DNA of 64,000 bases, taken from the NCBI GenBank assembly GCA_015063485.1, contig SVUA01000003.1, positions 1 through 64,000 on the forward strand, written 5' to 3'. The stretch's first letter is position 1. Each line of letters opens with the position of its first letter. Positions 43,137 to 51,628 of this stretch are shown here, piece after piece. This stretch comes from Oscillospiraceae bacterium. Its GTDB lineage: Bacteria > Bacillota > Clostridia > Oscillospirales > CAG-272. Below the pieces are notes generated by a model that was not told the DNA's origin, did not search any database, and saw nothing but the letters and a program-made list of their open reading frames with translations. A program made the position numbers and the translations under genes.

Positions 43137-43676
43137 TTAATTTTTTGATTTAAATATCTTTGGATCGTCGAGCACCATAACAAATATCGGTATCAGGATC
43201 ATCTGTGCGATAATACCGGGAATTGCGTTCGTGATAGCGCCCGCAAGGAACGCCGTAAAGGTAAAGCTTCCGCCATTTATTCCAAGGCAGACAAACATAG
43301 CCGCTCCCCAAATAAGTCTGCCCACGATCATAGCGATAAGCAACGAGCAATAGATGTAAGGCTTCTTTTTGGGAAGTATCTTGTGCATGAGTCCCGCTAT
43401 CGCGCCGTATGCCGCAAGTTCAAACGCCATGCAGAGAGCAGTCGGGAAAAGAGGCGGCATTCCGAGTGTGAGTGAGCGGAAGATAGGAGCAACAGCTCCG
43501 ACTGCCAATCCCCACGGCCACCCGCAGATAAATCCGCAAAGAAGCACGGGCAAGTGCATAGGACATAGCATAGAGCCTATCTCAGGTATTTGCCCCGTGA
43601 GAAAAGGCAATACGTAAGCGAGTGCCAAAAATAACGCGGCTAATACCATTTTTAAAATTTTGTTATTGTTTTTCAT
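43137..43676 (-). CDS. ECF transporter S component, substrate unassigned
   Basis: This 179-residue membrane protein has about six hydrophobic helices and the S-component N-terminal segment MVLAALFLALAYVLPFLTG. The SMLCPMHLPVLLCGFICGWP and SLTLGMPPLFPTALCMAFEL stretches are typical of a vitamin-type ECF S family. It would dock on an EcfAA'T energy module, which is not in this window. The gene is followed directly by the P-loop kinase, a pair that suggests uptake plus phosphorylation. The leader holds a long hairpin with a U-run. The ligand cannot be read from the sequence. Confidence 0.88.
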   Translation of the reverse strand: MKNNNKILKMVLAALFLALAYVLPFLTGQIPEIGSMLCPMHLPVLLCGFICGWPWGLAVGAVAPIFRSLTLGMPPLFPTALCMAFELAAYGAIAGLMHKILPKKKPYIYCSLLIAMIVGRLIWGAAMFVCLGINGGSFTFTAFLAGAITNAIPGIIAQMILIPIFVMVLDDPKIFKSKN

Positions 43677-43700
43677 TTTCAGTTCCTTTCTTGACGCAAA

Positions 43701-43737
43701 AAGGTATCATTATCCTTCGCGGATATAATGATACCTT
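43701..43737 (-). promoter_or_regulatory. Hairpin with U-run in the leader of the ECF S component gene
   Basis: AAGGTATCATTAT pairs perfectly with ATAATGATACCTT, followed on the minus strand by TTTTTGCG, 25 bases before the start codon. It is either the terminator of the DUF3842 gene or a leader attenuator. A second hairpin, GGAAC-AGAA-GTTCC, lies 40 bases further up. Confidence 0.55.
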
Positions 43738-43825
43738 CATAGCATCTTTTTAGTTTTATTGAAAATTTTATATAAAGGAACTTCTGTTCCGCCGCAAAGC
43801 TTCTGCTTCGACAGTTTTTCAAAAA

Positions 43826-44245
43826 TTAAAGACTTTTATCGTCTATGATGCTATGCAGTTTAGCGATAGCATCGGCAATAAGAGATGCCGTATTGAGATT
43901 TGAAACGCCTGCCACAAGATTGTCACACCTATTCATAGGTATAAGAATACGGATAGCGTTTGCCTGACCGACAGCGACAGCCATTTTGGGTGTTATCTCT
44001 CCAAGCATTGAGTCGGCTATTACTATACCGATAGGTCCGACTATAACATCTGCCTTGCGACAAGCTACGATAACGGGATTTTCTCCCGTAGCGGCATTTT
44101 TTGCACCTGCTTTTATCATAGTAGCCGTTGCAACGGCATTCGTTCCGATAACATTAAGCGTTATATTTGAAAATTGAGTATTTATCTCTTTGACGAGCTG
44201 AGAGCCAAGCTGACCGCCCTGACCATCAATAATAACGACGTTCAT
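43826..44245 (-). CDS. DUF3842 family protein
   Basis: The product is 139 residues long. It starts with VVIIDGQGGQLGSQLVKEI, a Rossmann-like nucleotide-binding opening, followed by LNVIGTNAVATATMIKAGA and ADVIVGPIGIVIADSMLGEI. These are all conserved in the clostridial DUF3842 family. Function unknown. The ATG follows AAAGGACG. It stands between the GH123-like gene and the ECF S component on the same strand. Confidence 0.9.
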   Translation of the reverse strand: MNVVIIDGQGGQLGSQLVKEINTQFSNITLNVIGTNAVATATMIKAGAKNAATGENPVIVACRKADVIVGPIGIVIADSMLGEITPKMAVAVGQANAIRILIPMNRCDNLVAGVSNLNTASLIADAIAKLHSIIDDKSL

Positions 44246-44335
44246 AAGGATAACGTCCTTTCATTTTATAATTAAATTATACTGTGTATCTCTTAAAAAA
44301 TCAAGAAAATATGATGCAAAATATAGAAAATTTGT

Positions 44336-46009
44336 TTATTTGTCAGTTTTTATTGTCTCAAAAAGCTCTTCTCTCAAATTTTCGAAAAATTCCGCGGATA
44401 TCGGATAGTTAAAGAAATCAAGCTCACCGCCTGCCACTCTGCGCACAAGTGCCTCGGTAAATTCTCTGCCCTTCAGCGACTCGCAAAGTTCAAGCGCGCG
44501 TATGTCCTCCATAGCCTCGCGCATAGCCGAGAGTCTTATGGATTCCCACGGCGTACCGTCGTCGCCGGGATATACGAGAAATGAGTCGCCCGCGGGCGCA
44601 AAGCTCTCGTTATCGGTATGTAAAAACGGATCTATCGCCTCATAGGAATATTGATTATTGTAGTAATTATATCCCCAATGCAAAAAGCCCTTTATCTTTG
44701 CCATATAAAGCTGAACTCCGAGTATGCGCACACGCGCAAGTGACATTGACATAAAACGGTTGGTCACGTCAACAGCTCCGCTCGCTCCGCAATAATACGC
44801 CCAAAGTCCCTCGATATTTCCCTCAAGAAAAGGTTTTATATGCTTTATCGCGGGTACGGGAGTTTTTAAAATACCCAGCTTGTAAAAATCATAGTCCGAA
44901 AGCGCGTCGATCATATTATAACCTTCAAGATAAGGCGCTATCATGTCCTTGCAACGCTTGTATTGTTCAAGATGCTCTATGCGAGGCTCATCGGAAACGT
45001 GGAAAAAGCAGTTTTTATCAACGCCTTTTTTCTTAAATGCCGAGAGCATGGCGGGAATAAATTGGGCAAGAAAGCTTCTGTATTCGTGTGAGTTTGCGTC
45101 GGTCTCCCAACCGAATATGCGCTTGTGCTCACCGTTTACGTACGCCTCGAATTTCGGTGCGTGCTCCGCTCCCCATTGAGTAAAGAAGTGAGGTATCTCA
45201 AAGTATTCCACACCCAAAGAAAGACAAAGGTCTATCCATCGCTCAAGCTTTTGCGTGTCAAATTCGTAAACGTTTTCCGCGGTCACGGTTATATCAACAA
45301 GCTGAGTCGTCAGACGCTCTCCGCCTATATACGTATCAAGTTCGGGAGTGAAAACGGGAGTAAATATCATATTTATTCCCGAGCGGACTGCCACACGGAT
45401 ATAATTTTCGATCAAATTCCAATGCTCCTCCGAGAAGACGGGAACACGGTGCGCCTGCGCTATGCAGTCGGTATAAAGCCATTCAGTGTGGATAAGCTTT
45501 TGCTTTGGAAGCTCGATATCGAGCAGACGAACAGAAATGCTGTCACGAGACATCTCCTCTCCCGTTTGCCAGTCGCAAAGCGTTACGGAAAGCGAATATT
45601 CCATCGCGGGCGCGCCATTTGGAAATTCCACTTCTATCCAAAGGGTGCGAAGTTGATACGATGGTATCGAGACAGCGCCCCCGTAATGAAGCGGACGGAT
45701 AAGGTCGGGATAAAGCCCCGCCTCCGTGCGCAGATATTTTTCGTCAAAATTTTCGGCGTTTACGGGGTAATGGTTTGGAACGCAAATGACCTCGCGAACG
45801 GTAGCAAACTTAGCCGCTGAGCCATCGAGCAATATTTTTGCGCGAAGCGGCTTTTTTACCACACAGTCAAGATAAAATCCGAGCTGAAAAGCCACCCTGC
45901 CCTCTTTAAACGCGGTAAATTTTCTTATCTCACGTTTTTTTGTAATGTCCTCGTCTAAAAAACAGTTGTCAAGCGAGGATAAAATTTTAGTCTTTAATGC
46001 GTCAAGCAT
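44336..46009 (-). CDS. DUF4091 / GH123-like protein
   Basis: This 557-residue protein has no signal peptide, so it is probably cytoplasmic. An N-terminal beta-rich domain of about 170 residues precedes a TIM-barrel domain of the DUF4091 type. The latter has FFHVSDEPRIEHLEQYKRC with the Asp-Glu pair of GH123-like N-acetylgalactosaminidases, VPAIKHIKPFLEGNIEGLWAY, and LARVRILGVQLYMAKIKGFL-HWGYNYY near the C-terminus. The likely activity is on a glycan fragment, possibly an N-acetylhexosaminide; this is inferred. The ATG follows GGAGG. An 82-bp repeat separates it from araB upstream. Confidence 0.82.
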   Translation of the reverse strand: MLDALKTKILSSLDNCFLDEDITKKREIRKFTAFKEGRVAFQLGFYLDCVVKKPLRAKILLDGSAAKFATVREVICVPNHYPVNAENFDEKYLRTEAGLYPDLIRPLHYGGAVSIPSYQLRTLWIEVEFPNGAPAMEYSLSVTLCDWQTGEEMSRDSISVRLLDIELPKQKLIHTEWLYTDCIAQAHRVPVFSEEHWNLIENYIRVAVRSGINMIFTPVFTPELDTYIGGERLTTQLVDITVTAENVYEFDTQKLERWIDLCLSLGVEYFEIPHFFTQWGAEHAPKFEAYVNGEHKRIFGWETDANSHEYRSFLAQFIPAMLSAFKKKGVDKNCFFHVSDEPRIEHLEQYKRCKDMIAPYLEGYNMIDALSDYDFYKLGILKTPVPAIKHIKPFLEGNIEGLWAYYCGASGAVDVTNRFMSMSLARVRILGVQLYMAKIKGFLHWGYNYYNNQYSYEAIDPFLHTDNESFAPAGDSFLVYPGDDGTPWESIRLSAMREAMEDIRALELCESLKGREFTEALVRRVAGGELDFFNYPISAEFFENLREELFETIKTDK

Positions 46010-46044
46010 AATAACCTCCGAAAAGTTGAAGTTGAAAGTTAAAT

Positions 46045-46126
46045 AAATTGCGGTTTGTCGGTGGCGAGTTAAAAACTCGCCACCGACTTCTATTCATTAC
46101 TCCATCTCACCGATAAATCAAAATTT
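46045..46126 (-). repeat. 82-bp modular repeat element, G-end to T-end
   Basis: It differs from the copy at 32628 by one base over 82, including both termini and the GGTGGCGAGTT hairpin. It is located inside the araB-DUF4091 gene run. Confidence 0.8.
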
Positions 46127-46144
46127 GAAACCAAGCTTATAATT

Positions 46145-47743
46145 CTATTTACCGAAATAATCGTGAAGAGTCATATATTTCTCAAAGATCTTTGCGTATG
46201 CGCTCACGTTTTCGGGAATTGGAGTATAGGTTTTCGATACACCCGCGCAAAGCGCCTCGGAAGCCTCGAGAGTATTCTTAAATCTACCCGAAGCAACAGC
46301 TCCGCATATAGCTGTTCCGAGAGCGGTCGTCTGATCGGAATCGATAACGCAAAGCTCCTTATCAAGAACGTCGGCATAGATCTGCATAAGCAAGGGGTCT
46401 TTTTGAGCGATACCGCCCGTCACCTTTATCTTATTTATATCCAAGCCGTTTTTAGTGTAATTGTCCATTATATTTTTCATACCGAAAGCGGTCGCCTCGA
46501 TAAGCGCTCTGTAAATGTCCTCGGGACGAGTTGACAGTTTCATGCCCACCATAACTCCTGTCAACGTTGAGTTTGCAAGAGTGCAACGGTTTCCGTTCCA
46601 CCAACCGAGCGCGACAAGTCCGTGCTCTCCAACCGCCTGACATTGCGCCTTTTGGCGCAAAAGCTTATGTATGCTTATTCCCTTTTCTTCAGCTTCCTTT
46701 TCGTATGCCGAGGGAACGCCCGTTTTCACAAACCAGTCAAACAGATCACCCACACAGCAAAGCCCCGCATCATACGTCGTCATACCTTCCGCGAGAGCAT
46801 CACAGCCACAGGACATAATTCCGCCGATAGCTTTTCCGTCAAACGAGTTAAAATTAAATCCCGACGACGTACCCACCGATACAAGCGCAAGTCCGTCCTC
46901 AAGTCCCGCGATAAGAAATGAAGAGTGAGCGTCAACAAGTCCGAAAGCAACCGCTGTTTCGGTAGATAATCCCGTTCGATCTGCCCATTCCTTACAAACG
47001 CATCCCGCAAAAGTACCCGCGAGCATCGGCTCGCCGCCCATCTTTTCCTCAAATACGTTTTCAAGCCGCGCATCAAGTGAGCGCATATATTCCTTGCTCG
47101 GAAATCCCTTATCTCTCGACCAACCGTCCTTTATTGACGCAAACGCCGAGCTTCTCGCTTCTTTTCCCGTAAGAAGCCGTACGAGAAAATCTGAAATATG
47201 CAGGATTCGATGAGCCGCCTCGTAAACCTCAGGGGCGTCTTTAATCGTCTCCACAAGCTTCGGTATCGTCATTTCAACAGAAATTCCCGAACCGCATCGC
47301 TCGACAAAGTGTTCAGCAAGGCGCTCAGCCTCGCCCTTTATCATATCCATATATTTTTCCGCGCCGTGATGCTTCCACATCTTTACGTACGCGTGCGGCT
47401 CGTCCGCAAAACGAGGATCAAAGCAAAGCGGTACGTTATTTTCGTCTACAGGAATAAGAGTTGAATCGGTACTGTCGATACATATTCCCTCTACCTCGCT
47501 ACCGTCTATCTTATTGTTCTCGATAACGCCCTTTATAACGTATTCAAGAGCCTCGATATAATCCGCGGGGTGCTCGAGCGCGTAATTGTCTGGCAATACC
47601 CGTCCGCCGATCTCCTTGAGGATCGCGTGAGGATACACGTACATACAATCCTTGGAAAGAGCCTTGCCTTCCTCTGCGTCAAGCAGTACCGCTCTTGCCG
47701 ATAAAGTCCCAAAATCTATTCCGATAGTGTAACGTTTTTTCAT
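46145..47743 (-). CDS. araB: Ribulokinase (FGGY family)
   Basis: This kinase phosphorylates L-ribulose in arabinose use. The 532-residue FGGY kinase begins IGIDFGTLSARAVLLDAEEG, where the ribulokinase hallmark GTLSARA is clear. It also has GICIDSTDSTLIPVDE, VGTSSGFNF, LGWWNGNRCTLANSTLTGVM-VG, IKVTGGIAQKDPLLMQIYAD and QTTALGTAICGAV. araA and araD are not in the window. It lies 20 bases after yfbR. Ribulokinases also accept other ketopentoses, so arabinose as substrate is likely but not certain. Confidence 0.92.
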   Translation of the reverse strand: MKKRYTIGIDFGTLSARAVLLDAEEGKALSKDCMYVYPHAILKEIGGRVLPDNYALEHPADYIEALEYVIKGVIENNKIDGSEVEGICIDSTDSTLIPVDENNVPLCFDPRFADEPHAYVKMWKHHGAEKYMDMIKGEAERLAEHFVERCGSGISVEMTIPKLVETIKDAPEVYEAAHRILHISDFLVRLLTGKEARSSAFASIKDGWSRDKGFPSKEYMRSLDARLENVFEEKMGGEPMLAGTFAGCVCKEWADRTGLSTETAVAFGLVDAHSSFLIAGLEDGLALVSVGTSSGFNFNSFDGKAIGGIMSCGCDALAEGMTTYDAGLCCVGDLFDWFVKTGVPSAYEKEAEEKGISIHKLLRQKAQCQAVGEHGLVALGWWNGNRCTLANSTLTGVMVGMKLSTRPEDIYRALIEATAFGMKNIMDNYTKNGLDINKIKVTGGIAQKDPLLMQIYADVLDKELCVIDSDQTTALGTAICGAVASGRFKNTLEASEALCAGVSKTYTPIPENVSAYAKIFEKYMTLHDYFGK

Positions 47744-47763
47744 TTTTGCGTCCTTATCCTATA

Positions 47764-48342
47764 TCATTCCAATTCATCAAGCGTTTTCTTAAAGCTATCG
47801 AGAAAAGTGTCACAAAAGTACGCGACCTCTTCAAGACATCTGTACGAGTCCACCTCTTTTTTCAGTGCCTTTTCCGCCTTTGCAAACTCGCGGTTTCCGC
47901 TCCGCATTTCCTCAACACACTTGATATAAGCCGCTATCTTATCCGCCGCCTTTATGACCGTTTGCTCGTAAGAGCCTTCTTCAAGTGCAATAAGCGAACG
48001 GTATTCCCCCGTTAGCTCCTCGGGTAGCATTCCGATAAGCTTTTCGTTGGCAATTCCCTCTATATCCTTGTACGCCTTGCGTATCTCGGGATTGTAATAT
48101 TTTATCGGTGTCGGAAGATCGCCCGTAAGAACCTCGCTCGTCTCGTGATAAAGAGCCATTACGGCTATTCTGTCGGCGTTCACGTCTCCGCCGAATCTTT
48201 TGTTCTTGATGACCGCGATAGCGTGCGCTATCTGCGCCACCTGCGCACTATGCTCCGCGATATTTTCGTCGTTTACCGACTTCATAAGACTCCATCGCTT
48301 TATAAGCTTCATTCGCGCCATGTAAGCAAAAAAATTATACAT
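47764..48342 (-). CDS. HD-domain 5'-deoxynucleotidase (YfbR-like)
   Basis: This 192-residue HD-superfamily metallohydrolase has RMKLIKRWSLMKSVNDENIA-EHS (first His), ALYHETSEVLTGDLPTPIKY (HE..D metal ligands) and VIKAADKIAAYIKCVEE (last Asp). The signature matches E. coli YfbR, which removes phosphate from deoxynucleoside 5'-monophosphates. It is the first gene of the yfbR-araB-DUF4091 run. The ATG follows AAGGAATTG. Confidence 0.88.
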   Translation of the reverse strand: MYNFFAYMARMKLIKRWSLMKSVNDENIAEHSAQVAQIAHAIAVIKNKRFGGDVNADRIAVMALYHETSEVLTGDLPTPIKYYNPEIRKAYKDIEGIANEKLIGMLPEELTGEYRSLIALEEGSYEQTVIKAADKIAAYIKCVEEMRSGNREFAKAEKALKKEVDSYRCLEEVAYFCDTFLDSFKKTLDELE

Positions 48343-48369
48343 AACAATTCCTTATATTTGTTAATAAAC

Positions 48370-48489
48370 GGACCGTTGAGGACGCCGGTCCCTACAAACA
48401 CAAATTGTTTGGGTCTACCGTCGCCTTACGGCGAGAAATATACAGCCGTATACCTCTGACCTTGTAGGGACCGACGTCCTCGACGGTCC
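48370..48489. repeat. 120-bp GGACCGTTGAGGACG inverted-repeat module
   Basis: The arms GGACCGTTGAGGACGCCGG and CGACGTCCTCGACGGTCC flank TCGCCTTACGGCGA. It is the GACCGTC variant of the family. Confidence 0.7.
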
Positions 48490-48509
48490 GTTTTTACGAA
48501 ATATTTATA

Positions 48510-48675
48510 CCTGCAAAAAGTTTTTTGAAGGAGTTTGAGGGAACTTTTCTTTAAAAAAAGAAAAGGTGACCAAAAGAAAACATTGGCATTGGTTTTTGTC
48601 TATGCCCTGCTTGAAAGTTTTTTGAAGGGAGTCTGAGGGAAACTTTTTTTCAAAAAAGTTTCCCTCAGCGCGTCC
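48510..48675 (-). repeat. GGACGCG-type 3'-end repeat after aspS
   Basis: On the minus strand GGACGCGCTGAGGGAAAC begins on the base after the aspS TAA. It forms a stem of GAGGGAAACTTTTTT and AAAAAAGTTTCCCTC and continues with the ACTCCCTTCAAAA block and a second AACTTTTCTTT hairpin. Confidence 0.65.
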
Positions 48676-50466
48676 TTATTCCTTAACTGTTACCGCCAAT
48701 GCAAGCTCGTCGAGGGCTTTGGGGTCGGGCTCGGAGGGACATTTAGTCATAAGCTCGGAAGCGTTCTGGACCTTCGGGAAAGCGATAACGTCGCGGATAT
48801 CCTCAAGTCCGAGGATAAGCGTTACGAGACGGTCAAAGCCGAAAGCGAGTCCGCCGTGAGGAGGAACTCCGTACTTAAAGGCTTCAAGGAGATATCCGAA
48901 TTTAACGTCTGCTTCTTCCTTGGTAAGACCGAGCACGTCAAACATTTTGCTTTGAATTCCCGCATCGTGAATACGGATAGAACCGCCGCCAAGCTCCGTA
49001 CCGTTAAGAACGATATCGTAAGCCTTTGCGCGAACACGACCGGGATCACTGTCAAGATACTGCAAGTCCTCGTCCATAGGAGCTGTGAAGGGGTGATGCA
49101 TAGCGTAGAAGCGCTCGTCCTCTTCGCTATACTCAAGAAGCGGGAACTCGGTCACCCACAGGAACTTGAAGTCCATGGGGTCGAGAATACCCATTCTCTT
49201 TGCGCACTCGCAACGCAAAGCGCCGAGCGAGTCGAATACGACCTTGTTTTTATCGGCAACGATAAGGATAAGGTCGCCTGCCTCTGCACCCATCGTCGTC
49301 TTGATAGCTTCATTTTCTTCGTCGGTCAAGAACTTTGCGTAAGAGGACGAGATATCGCCGCTCTCTGACCATTTGAGCCAAGCAAGACCCTTTGCCTTAT
49401 AGGACTTAACGAACTCAACCAACGAGTCTATCTCTTTTCTTGAGAAGCGCGCTCCGCCCTTTACGTTGATAGCGCGAACCGAGCCGCCGTTTTCAATTGC
49501 CCTAGCAAATACCTTAAAGCCGCAGTTTGCGAGAACACCCGAGAGGTCGGTAAGCTCGTAGCCGAAACGGATATCGGGCTTGTCCGAGCCGAAGCGCTCC
49601 ATAGCCTCGATCCAAGGCATACGGATAAAGTCCTCGGTCATCTCAATTCCCATGTATTCCTTCATGAGACGCTTGAGGAAGCCCTCGTGCATCTTCATAA
49701 CGTCGTCGGCAGTAACGAAAGACATTTCGGTATCTATCTGGGTAAACTCAGGCTGACGGTCTGCGCGCAGGTCTTCGTCGCGGAAGCAACGAGCGAGCTG
49801 AATATATCTGTCAAATCCCGATACCATAAGGAGCTGCTTGTATATCTGGGGCGACTGGGGAAGCGCGTAGAACTTGCCCTTGTGAACACGAGACGGAACG
49901 AGATAGTCACGCGCGCCCTCTGGCGTAGGCTTTACGAGAATAGGCGTTTCGATATCGATAAAGCCGTTCTCCGCGTAGTAATCGCGAACGATACGCGATA
50001 TCTTCGAACGCGCGATAATGCGTTGCTGCATATCGGGACGGCGAAGGTCGAGATAGCGGTGCTTAAGGCGAAGCTCCGCGTTTACGTTACTGTTCTCAAC
50101 GACCTCAAAGGGAGGGGTCTGAGCGACAGACAGAACCTTGAAGTCCTCAACGAAAATTTCAATTTCTCCCGTAGGAAGATTCTTGTTTATAGCTCCCTCG
50201 CCTCTCTGTCTGACAGTACCCGAAGCGCAAAGAACGTACTCCGCGCGTACTCCGAAAGCGAGGTCGAATATTTCTCTGTCGGTAGCATCGTCAAATGCGA
50301 GCTGAACGATTCCCGTTCTGTCGCGAAGGTCAATGAATATGAGCGAGCCGAGGTCTCTCTGCTTCTGCGCCCAACCCATAACGCAGACCTTTTCTCCGAT
50401 ATTTTTAGCTGTAAGCGTACCGCACATATGCGTACGCTTATCCTTTTCCGTAAGTAAATTTCCCAT
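48676..50466 (-). CDS. aspS: Aspartyl-tRNA synthetase
   Basis: This class II synthetase charges tRNA-Asp. The 596 residues show an N-terminal OB-fold anticodon domain (VCVMGWAQKQRDLGSLIFID-LRDR) and motif 2 (LARCFRDEDLRADRQPEFTQ). The bacterial GAD insert spans about residues 290-410, and motif 3 lies near the end (GGLAFGFDRLVTLILG). Length and domain order match bacterial AspRS. Whether it is discriminating or also charges tRNA-Asn depends on whether the genome has AsnRS or gatCAB, which cannot be seen here. Confidence 0.97.
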   Translation of the reverse strand: MGNLLTEKDKRTHMCGTLTAKNIGEKVCVMGWAQKQRDLGSLIFIDLRDRTGIVQLAFDDATDREIFDLAFGVRAEYVLCASGTVRQRGEGAINKNLPTGEIEIFVEDFKVLSVAQTPPFEVVENSNVNAELRLKHRYLDLRRPDMQQRIIARSKISRIVRDYYAENGFIDIETPILVKPTPEGARDYLVPSRVHKGKFYALPQSPQIYKQLLMVSGFDRYIQLARCFRDEDLRADRQPEFTQIDTEMSFVTADDVMKMHEGFLKRLMKEYMGIEMTEDFIRMPWIEAMERFGSDKPDIRFGYELTDLSGVLANCGFKVFARAIENGGSVRAINVKGGARFSRKEIDSLVEFVKSYKAKGLAWLKWSESGDISSSYAKFLTDEENEAIKTTMGAEAGDLILIVADKNKVVFDSLGALRCECAKRMGILDPMDFKFLWVTEFPLLEYSEEDERFYAMHHPFTAPMDEDLQYLDSDPGRVRAKAYDIVLNGTELGGGSIRIHDAGIQSKMFDVLGLTKEEADVKFGYLLEAFKYGVPPHGGLAFGFDRLVTLILGLEDIRDVIAFPKVQNASELMTKCPSEPDPKALDELALAVTVKE

Positions 50467-50522
50467 TTTTATTTTTCCTTTCCTTTTACCTATTCACTTT
50501 TCACTATTACCTATTACTTCAA

Positions 50523-51083
50523 TTAAAGCGGCTCGCCGTTTGAATTGAAAAGCGGAAGCTTTTCGAGATAGGTGATGTCCGTTCTATCCTGTGCGTCGCC
50601 CTCGGCAAGAATAGTCATTTTTCCAACGATCTCACCGCCCGCAAGCTCTACAAGATGTTCGATAGCCGCAAGTGATTCACCCGTTGAAATAACGTCGTCA
50701 ACGATAAGTATGCGTTTGCCTTTCATAAGAGCGGCATCGGCGGTGTCGAGATAGAGTTTTTGCTCCTTTGCGGTAGTGATAGAGCGCACAGCCGCCTCAA
50801 AAACGCCCGTCATGTAAAGCTTTGGTGCTTTGCGCGCAAGGAAATATTTCTGATTTCCCGCAATTCTCGCCATTTCGTGCACGAGCGGTATTCCCTTTGC
50901 CTCAGCCGAAATGAGATAATCATACTCGGGGGCGCGGTCAAGCAGAGCCTTCGCGCAAGCCGTCGTCAGCTCGGGATCGCCAAAGATAACGAACGCGCCT
51001 ATCATAAGCGTGTCGCTTATCGGACAAAGAGGCAGAGCGCGGTCAACACCCGCGATATTCATTTTGTAATACATCTGTGACAT
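50523..51083 (-). CDS. Adenine-phosphoribosyltransferase-like protein
   Basis: This 186-residue type I phosphoribosyltransferase has the PRPP-binding loop KRILIVDDVISTGESLAAI near residue 130. It also has YDYLISAEAKGIPLVHEMA and a hood region MNIAGVDRALPLCPISD. It resembles APT or xanthine PRT relatives used in purine salvage or regulation; the base is not certain. The start is the ATG behind CGGAG, 17 codons inside the ORF-track start. It lies upstream of aspS on the same strand. Confidence 0.82.
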   Translation of the reverse strand: MSQMYYKMNIAGVDRALPLCPISDTLMIGAFVIFGDPELTTACAKALLDRAPEYDYLISAEAKGIPLVHEMARIAGNQKYFLARKAPKLYMTGVFEAAVRSITTAKEQKLYLDTADAALMKGKRILIVDDVISTGESLAAIEHLVELAGGEIVGKMTILAEGDAQDRTDITYLEKLPLFNSNGEPL

Positions 51084-51244
51084 ATGTAAACACTCCGTTT
51101 TCTTGCCCGCAACCTTGCGGACATAAATCTTCACTTTATATTATACACCATAATTTCAAAATGTCAATCTTTAACGCGAATTTTTGTTATTTTTTTAGAA
51201 CCCAAAGAGACATTCTGCCTCCCGTTTTCGTTTGATGACAAATC

Positions 51245-51570
51245 AAATTTTGATTTATCGGTGGGTTGGATTTGACGAAATGGCAAGGCACGAATGAAAC
51301 GGTTATCATAAACTCTGTAGGGTCTGACGTCCTCGACAGCCCGAGACAAATGGCAAAAAACGGACAAAACGGGAGGCTGATAGCCTCCCCTACAAATACC
51401 ATATATTCTATCACCGTAGGGGAGGATATTATCCTCCCGCAAAACAAACGTCAAAATCCAAACGAAACGTGCTGTCGAGGACGTCAGACTCTACAGAGTT
51501 TATTCGTCGATATTTCGTTCAATTTTTCATTTTGCACTTTGCATTTATCCCCCCCGATAAACCGCAATTT
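51245..51570 (+). repeat. Longest modular repeat element, T-end to G-end, 326 bp
   Basis: It runs from AAATTTTGATTTATCGG to CCGATAAACCGCAATTT. Inside are paired arms TGTAGGGTCTGACGTCCTCG and CGAGGACGTCAGACTCTACA enclosing a second inverted pair GGGAGGCTGATAGCCTCCC and GGGGAGGATATTATCCTCCC. The subterminal GGATTTGACGAAATGGC block is shared with the 13129 and 21476 copies. It occupies most of the gap between the phosphoribosyltransferase and EF-G-like genes. Confidence 0.75.
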
Positions 51571-51587
51571 ATAAAGTAATAAATAAT

Positions 51588-51621
51588 AAAAAACAAAGGG
51601 GAGCTTTCAAAGCTCCCCTTG
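51588..51621 (-). terminator. Terminator of the EF-G-like gene
   Basis: On the minus strand AAGGGGAGCTTTGAAAGCTC-CCCTT is followed by TGTTTTTTATT. Confidence 0.85.
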
Positions 51622-51628
51622 CGCTTAA

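Noticed and set aside
43738-43825. Known vitamin riboswitch in front of the ECF S component
   Set aside because: No TPP, FMN, preQ1 or cobalamin core motif could be matched; only two simple hairpins are present.
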